64,000 nt of DNA from G965203045 sp965203045. Its GTDB lineage: Bacteria; Pseudomonadota; Gammaproteobacteria; PS1; Pseudothioglobaceae. A program made the translations under genes and the position numbers. Positions 63,601 to 64,000 of the stretch are shown here, in pieces. Numbering within the stretch: position 1 is the stretch's first letter; each line of letters opens with the position of its first letter. The notes below the pieces were generated by a model that ran no database searches, had not been told where the DNA came from, and was given only the letters and a program-made list of their open reading frames with translations. The DNA is taken from the NCBI GenBank assembly GCA_965203045.1, contig OZ241850.1:1054001-1118000 (forward strand), in the 5' to 3' direction.

Positions 63601-64000
63601 TGTTGCTGATAGTAGTAATAACCGTATTCGCAGCATTAGCCCAAATGGCATGGTGAGCACTATTGCCGGTGGTGGTGTATTTGGTCATAATGATGGCGCT
63701 AGCGCTACAGCTAGATTTTCTTCGCCACAGAGTGTTGCAATTGACGCTAGTGGCAATATTGTTATCGCTGATAGATCTAATCATCAAATTCGTGGTATTG
63801 ATGTAAATGATGTAGTAAGTACTATTGCCGGTGAGGGTGCTCGTGGTATTGCTGATGGCGCTAGCGCTACAGCGGAATTTAACTTCCCACAGGGCGTTGC
63901 AATTGATACTAGCGGTAATATTATTGTTGCCGATACACTTAATCATCGTATTCGCAGCATTAGCCTAGATGGCATAGTAACTACTATTGCTGGTTCGGGT
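51671..64000 (+). CDS. Giant exported Ig/NHL/cadherin repeat protein (3' end outside window)
   Basis: One reading frame with no stop from the ATG at 51671 to the window edge: at least 4,110 codons. Residues 1-24 form a signal peptide ending SITA. The visible order is: Ig-like array I (about residues 26-599), He_PIG with NHL block 1 (600-1,010), Ig-like array II with Big_2-like and PFSF modules (1,012-1,731), then repeating ~500-residue units of He_PIG N-half, six NHL repeats, He_PIG C-half and cadherin-like domain. Each He_PIG C-half holds a Cys pair 33 residues apart (975/1008, 2127/2160, 2636/2669, 3156/3189, 3652/3685). No other Cys was seen. No anchor or secretion signal is visible. It is probably a large surface adhesin; function is unknown. 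No clear Shine-Dalgarno precedes the ATG. Confidence 0.9.
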   Translation, partial: MRTILSRVTATVLFLLSSLSITANTDPFSFATITNATPSTLITSNIATITGFDSTISIGIEGGSYTIGNSAPTATEGAITSGATVAVLVLSSSEFNTQTVATLTVGSGASATRAIFSVTTRLDPAITPNSITLTLSATTTIADNTITVTVSASNSSGAIDIAELVATVVLAGAAVSTNGNEITYTPSAAGNETISVISINGIDVSGISGSSATFEVTHGALTRIELEPQNPTFLVNGVDTTGVTITVTLYDANNNLVLTDTAIRFAALGGGGFETKNGRALSGTGTVEVLESEQRTGIVTIVAGGISATTTVTAIEITDIGFTGVSDTDADSPITITISASNTDGAVDISELVATVVLAGAAVSTNGNEITYTPSAAGSETISVISINGADASSLSGNSATFSVFHGALARIGLEPQNPTFIVDGTNLSSITIDITLYDANNNLILAETEVSVDISDFGNTNLDTISGGTATISIRNSRQETSVLIVSAGGISATTTVTAAEIANIGFTGIGNTNTNSPIIITISVTDSVGDAIDISELVATVVLAGAAVSIEGNQITYTPSVAGTEIISITSINGVDVSSFGGSSAMFNVVAPASLGAPVFTSVPITSVRVGNLYRYSLSASDDYGSNLIFGVVPETSLPSWLAIIDAFVTTLAGDGLAGNDNGPTSTASFNLPIGVVIDASGNIVVADRNNHRIRGITSDGTVTTIAGSSVGVADGASATAEFDQPTGVAIDASGNIIVASGSRIRSIGTNAVVSTIAGGTERTFIDGASATARFRSPISVAIDASGNIIIADRGNNRIRSLTLDGTVTTVAGGDSAGSTNGASATARFSDPADVAIDASGDIIVADRGNQRIRRISADGTVTTIAGRDAGSTDGASSTAMFNSPTAVAVDAFGNIIVADRGNNRIRSIAPDGTVSTIAGSGLGSTDGASGTAMFRFPTGVAVDALGNIVVADGSNNRIRKIDRNNLIGTPSCGDIGVYDLDLIVSDGEQQDLQSFTIRVTSDGSCILVAPFSFDTITNAALGSTITSVAITVATNTLDPQSTFTISIEGDDARYSINDGGYTNTGGVVSIGDSVRVQIVASSELNTTKTATINIDNIAAAFTIATIAEFLTIVDGNRVISYGADDFILVARGGVDADNATWTSSVPSVATIDENSGSVTIIGVGITTITARSGDDETTISISVTPITLSPTFVGESTFVYDTNIRTVLATITSGIVGADDISLSISGATATDVGNYNINLALIGASSLNYRLSTTTLSWSITKADQTGFAIIVSSTLELETTTTATTGGGQGTGAISFVSGNPAIATIDQNGIVTARELGTTTISATRAGGNNYNDISASALLTVVDTTPDPFSFTAITNAETNTFITSNIAIITGFDSTVSISVEGGSYIIGANPPTTADGIITAGATVAVQVLSSSEFNTQTIATLTIGSGVGLTRAIFSVTTERIPEFITLILSASNTTADNPITITISASDAEGVIDIDELVATVVLAGASILIDGNEITYTPSTVGSEIISITSINGINVSGIIGSSATFDVTHGVIARIELEPQNPTFVVDNVGEAESVIIAVILYDANNNLILAETLVTVLGGGVFGTTDSSTTGGRTDVTITSANTGTGIVTFNVGAISVTTTVTAVEIANIGFTGIRDTNTDSPIIITISATDSAGDAIDINELGVTTDLAGAAILTATHQITYIPSIAGAETISITSINGLDVSSLSGISAVFSVTIAPAFTSIPITAARVGSLYRYRLTASDDDSANLVFGVAPGVELPSWLAIDAVVTTFSGSGIEGNVDDSFNSVRFGALARITVDSSGNIVVVDASNNRIRSIDANGAVTTIAGGGSIHFNEPGFVDATGTAARFDNPRGVAIDASGNIIIADSNNHRIRSISAGGVVSTIAGGGLTGTANGSFADGDRDTARFNRPTDVAIDASGNIIVADSFNSRIRSITQQGTVTTIAGSQTGFFDGASATARFSSPLGVEIDDSGNIIVADGGSNHRVRRITPDGTVSTIAGGVEGFANGIGSDARFDTPHDSVIDAGGNIIVSDRLNHRIRSIAPDRTVSTIAGTGPTGPFSSGDFADGVGAMARFNRPIGVAIDASGNIIVADTGNFRIRKIDRNNLVGTPLNCDDIGIYSATIIVSDGMSQDLQSFDIVVADDGNCGVIPTNLALSTTTIDESIDRDSVIAHISADNNNPASLSFSIVGGADRDSFEIGGGSQLIINHKPDFETQSSYEIIIAVSDGIHLVTKAFNINVNDVTPVFTSVPMVTVTRVSSLYQYNLSTRDGDNTNLIFSAAPDNELPSWLTISTVVTTLAGDGLSDDDDGATSTASFSLPIGVAIDAVGNIIVADATNNRIRSIDSDGMVRTVAGSSRGFADGASSTAQFNFPTDVAIDAVGNIIVADFANHRIRSISPSGAVRTIAGSDIGFADGASSTAQFRFPTDVAIDSVGNIIVADRDNHRIRRISADGMVTTVAGSGVADFADGASNTAGFNSPTGVAIDAVGNIIVADATNNRIRSIDSDGMVRTVAGSDNAGLSDGIGSSALFDMPSDVAIDFSGNIIVADRGNHRIRSIGSDDVVTTISGGFGFADGASAIARFDNPRGVAIDVLGNIIVADTSNNRIRKIDRNNIALVGTPSCGDIGFYNLAIMVSDGAFQDLQSFNVAVADDGSCGAIPTNLALSSTTIDENILADSVIATISADDNNPASLSFSIVGGADSASFSISDGNQLVIDHSPDLETQNSYEVIIAVDDTLHIVTRSFRIDVFDIERFPVFTSDPITRTRVDSLYQYSLSASDSDSANLVFRPAPDSELPSWLAIGAVVSTIAGSGTLGFADGASFTAGFHRPRGITIDTSSGDIIVADSNNHRIRRISPDGSVRTIAGNGIQDFADGASATAMFAFPTDVVIDASGNIIVADQRNHRIRSISADGTVTTIAGSGTSGFADGASATAMFDSLESIAIDASGNIIVADSGNRRIRKITPDDMVSTIAGSSTSGFADGASATAMFFAPRGIAIDASGNIIVADQRNHRIRSISADGTVTTIAGSGTSGFADGASATARFNNPFDVAVDASGNIIIVDSRNHRIRSIALGGEVTTIAGAGAVGAGNGRFADGTSGAARFDTPTGVVIDLSGDIIIADSLNHRIRRISNNNFVLAGTPDCDDVGIHDLAVIVSDGEFQDLQSFDIIVADDGSCGAIPTNLALSDTAISENILADSVIATISADDNNPASLSFSIVGGADSASFSISDGNQLVIDHSPDIETQDSYEIIIAVSDFIHRTTKTFNISVNNAPAFTSIPMVTTTRVGGLYRYALSARDTDSASLVFNAAPGTELPGWLNIGLFVSTLAGDGVAGSDDGATNTASFNFPGHVVIDASGNVVVADTSNHRIRRITPEGVSTVAGSSVQGFRNGASAEARFAFPRGVAIDAGGNIIVADQNNNLIRSITPGGTVTTIAGDDAGLRFGSTDGTGTMARFWSPAGVAIDAGGNIIVADLGSFRIRSIATNLLVSTIAGSSRGFTDGASATAQFDRPRGVAIDTSGNIIVADDFNHRIRSIASDGTVITIAGSETGFADGAGATAQFNTPRGVAIDTNGNIIVADMRNNSIRSVTSEGTVTTIATGFNRPAGVAIDFLGGIVVADTNNHLIRKIDRNNLMGTPRCDDIGIYNLAIIVSDGRSQDLQSFDIAVADDGSCGLIPTNLALSTTTIGENILADSVIATISADDSDNPASLSFSIVGGADGASFSISGDNQLVIDHSPNFEAQNSYEIIIAVSDVIHRTTKTFNIIVDNAPAFTSAPITRAIVDGLYRYNLSASDSDSSNLVFSVDPDTELPSWLTTVDTFVTTLAGSSFGGVDGASATAQFNSPTGVAIDASGNIIIADRNNHRIRSIASDGTVTTIAGDGTFGFTDGASATAQFNNPTGITIDTSGNIIIADRDNHSIRSIDSDGMVRTIAGDGTFGSTNGASATAQFNSPTGVAIDASGNIVVADSSNNRIRSISPNGMVSTIAGGGVFGHNDGASATARFSSPQSVAIDASGNIVIADRSNHQIRGIDVNDVVSTIAGEGARGIADGASATAEFNFPQGVAIDTSGNIIVADTLNHRIRSISLDGIVTTIAGSG
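51746..53464 (+). repeat. Ig-like array I of the giant protein
   Basis: A PFSF...GGSYTI module (a Ca/Ig-like domain common in marine bacterial surface proteins) is followed by three units. Each contains ELVATVVLAGAAV, a YTPS..G.E.IS..SINGxDxS segment, and (in the first two) an RIxLEPQNPTF...LYDANNNL half resembling invasin-type Ig domains. The GAATTAGTGGC motif recurs at 52157, 52721 and 53282, so units are 564 and 561 bp. The first two are almost identical at the DNA level over more than 100 bp. Confidence 0.75.
53621..54562 (+). repeat. NHL block 1 (six repeats)
   Basis: 314 residues from VTTLAG to RIRKI. Six copies of the GVAIDASGNIIVADxxNxRIRxI core can be counted; the second is shortened (VAS-GSRIRSI). 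The block interrupts a He_PIG domain between LPSWLAI and DRNNLIGTPSC. No cadherin follows this one; the second Ig-like array comes next. Confidence 0.85.
54706..56863 (+). repeat. Ig-like array II of the giant protein
   Basis: It starts with APFSFDTITNAALGSTITS and runs through a Big_2-like domain (TWTSSVPSVATIDENSGSVT, GVGITTITA) and an MBG/YDG-like domain (FVYDTNIRTVLATITSG). A second Big_2-like unit (NPAIATIDQNGIVTA) follows, then a second copy of the PFSF module (from 55732) and two more ELVATVVLAGA-type units (markers at 56129 and 56693, 564 bp apart). The PFSF-plus-EPQNPTF part is a diverged duplicate of array I. Confidence 0.7.
57014..58015 (+). repeat. NHL block 2 (six repeats)
   Basis: 334 residues, VTTFSG to RIRKI, again six repeats by counting the xxIDxSGNIIVAD cores. 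The inter-blade loops are longer than in block 1 (GGGSIHFNEPGFVDATG, GGGLTGTANGSFADGDRD). Host-domain edges are LPSWLAID and DRNNLVGTPLNC. Confidence 0.85.
58151..58441 (+). repeat. Cadherin-like domain 1
   Basis: Follows the second cysteine of the He_PIG domain. TTTIDESIDRDSVIAHISADNNNPASLSFSIVGG, PDFETQSSYEIIIAVSDG and FNINVNDV in order show the DEN/DxD/PDFE pattern of bacterial cadherin repeats, which bind Ca2+ between domains. Confidence 0.7.
58595..59539 (+). repeat. NHL block 3 (six repeats)
   Basis: 315 residues, VTTLAG to RIRKI; six repeats. Repeats 1 and 4 share 98 identical bp (58676-58773 and 59156-59253, offset 480 bp), pointing to duplication of three repeats. Confidence 0.85.
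59678..59974 (+). repeat. Cadherin-like domain 2
   Basis: A copy of the cadherin-like unit (TTIDENILADSVIATISADDNN ... SPDLETQNSYEVIIAV). Its DNA is near-identical to the unit at 61238-61525. Confidence 0.7.
60125..61099 (+). repeat. NHL block 4 (six repeats)
   Basis: 325 residues, VSTIAG to RIRRI; six repeats. About 120 bp around 60391-60511 recur unchanged 324 bp further on (two repeats of 162 bp). The closing strand reads SNNNFVLAGTP instead of DRNNLxGTP. Confidence 0.85.
61238..61525 (+). repeat. Cadherin-like domain 3
   Basis: SENILADSVIATISADDNN ... SPDIETQDSYEIIIAVSDF ... FNISVNNAP. It is nearly the same at the DNA level as the preceding unit. Confidence 0.7.
61679..62593 (+). repeat. 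NHL block 5 (six repeats)
   Basis: 305 residues, VSTLAG to LIRKI; six repeats. The loop before the sixth is shortened to TTIATGFNRPAG, lacking the usual DGASATA segment, yet the repeat count stays six. Confidence 0.85.
62726..63016 (+). repeat. Cadherin-like domain 4
   Basis: GENILADSVIATISADDSD ... SPNFEAQNSYEIIIAVSDV ... FNIIVDNAP. The fourth cadherin-like unit, immediately before the next He_PIG N-half (PAFTSAPITRAIVDGLYRY). Confidence 0.7.
63170..64000 (+). repeat. NHL block 6 (five repeats visible, runs off window)
   Basis: Begins VTTLAGSSFGG after LPSWLTTVDTF. Five NHL cores are present when the window ends in TTIAGSG, consistent with a sixth repeat just outside. Confidence 0.8.

Noticed and set aside
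51643..63946. Many minus-strand ORFs of 60-342 codons across the right end, such as 57086-58114
   Set aside because: They are antisense shadows of one uninterrupted plus-strand frame. Their protein text is low-complexity and mirrors the repeat composition, whereas the plus frame has clear Ig, NHL and cadherin motifs.
53621..64000. Regularly spaced near-identical DNA repeats that could suggest a CRISPR-like array
   Set aside because: The period (about 162 bp) is a multiple of three, the repeats keep one reading frame, and they encode NHL blades. There are no short repeats with unique spacers and no cas genes.

Overview
The window is a 64 kb stretch of an AT-rich gammaproteobacterial chromosome. 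Support for this comes from the 6S RNA-fau (ygfA) pair, the ispE-tRNA-Gln-prs order, the yceD-rpmF-plsX-fabH cluster, the lptE-holA-proA cluster, a Smg (DUF494) protein next to topA/dprA, and type I GshA. The sequence alone does not place it more finely. A marine or symbiotic lineage is plausible, given two repeat-rich surface proteins and a defence island, but that is inference.

Layout. 1-2.6 kb: NtrX (partial) and NtrY two-component pair. 2.7-4.1 kb: exported protein with dockerin-like Ca-binding repeats, five GIWSDGTTMWVAD repeats and an FN3 domain. 4.1-10.7 kb: minus-strand housekeeping run topA-smg-dprA-fabH-plsX-rpmF-yceD, largely linked by 4-nt ATGA overlaps. 10.8-13.9 kb: AddA/RecB-like helicase-nuclease. 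13.9-16.6 kb: trpB-trpF and two unrecognised genes. 16.7-18.5 kb: tRNA-Ala, an orphan DNA methyltransferase, 6S RNA and fau. 18.6-21.1 kb: cysQ, moaA-moaD and a decayed moaE. 21.3-27.4 kb: tRNA-Ile2, rpoD, prs, tRNA-Gln, ispE, orn, trpD and a detached ThiE-like domain. 27.4-30.0 kb: gshA-cca. 30.0-38.2 kb: a defence island with a PLD-SNF2 helicase and Eco57I-type methylase pair, a deleted PemK-like toxin, a small GIY-YIG-like protein and an AbiJ-like protein. 38.3-41.5 kb: a Fur-box-controlled Fe(III) ABC transporter. 41.6-51.4 kb: pyrE, xth, trx, ruvC, a TlpA-like redoxin, tyrS, a NYN-domain nuclease, proA, holA, lptE and ftsH.

51.67 kb to the window end: one uninterrupted plus-strand reading frame of at least 4,110 codons encoding a giant exported repeat protein. 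It begins with a signal peptide and two arrays of bacterial Ig-like modules. It then carries a repeating unit of about 500 residues in which a block of NHL repeats sits inside a cadherin-type/He_PIG Ig-like domain, between the PSWL strand and the RNNLxGTP strand. Every complete block (five of them) has exactly six NHL repeats, the number that closes a six-bladed beta-propeller. The sixth block shows five repeats when the window ends. Each host domain carries one cysteine pair spaced exactly 33 residues apart, and no other cysteines were seen. This nested-propeller surface protein is the most striking and possibly undescribed feature of the window. Its C-terminus, anchor and secretion system lie outside.

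Genome organisation is compact. Many genes overlap by 4 nt, two divergent pairs have starts only 2-5 nt apart, and several gene ends converge with overlap. Regulatory signals readable by eye are a perfect 19-bp Fur palindrome, a sigma70 promoter with a terminator-like hairpin ahead of the NYN gene, a hairpin that would occlude the thioredoxin ribosome-binding site, and a promoter with a structured leader ahead of the giant gene.
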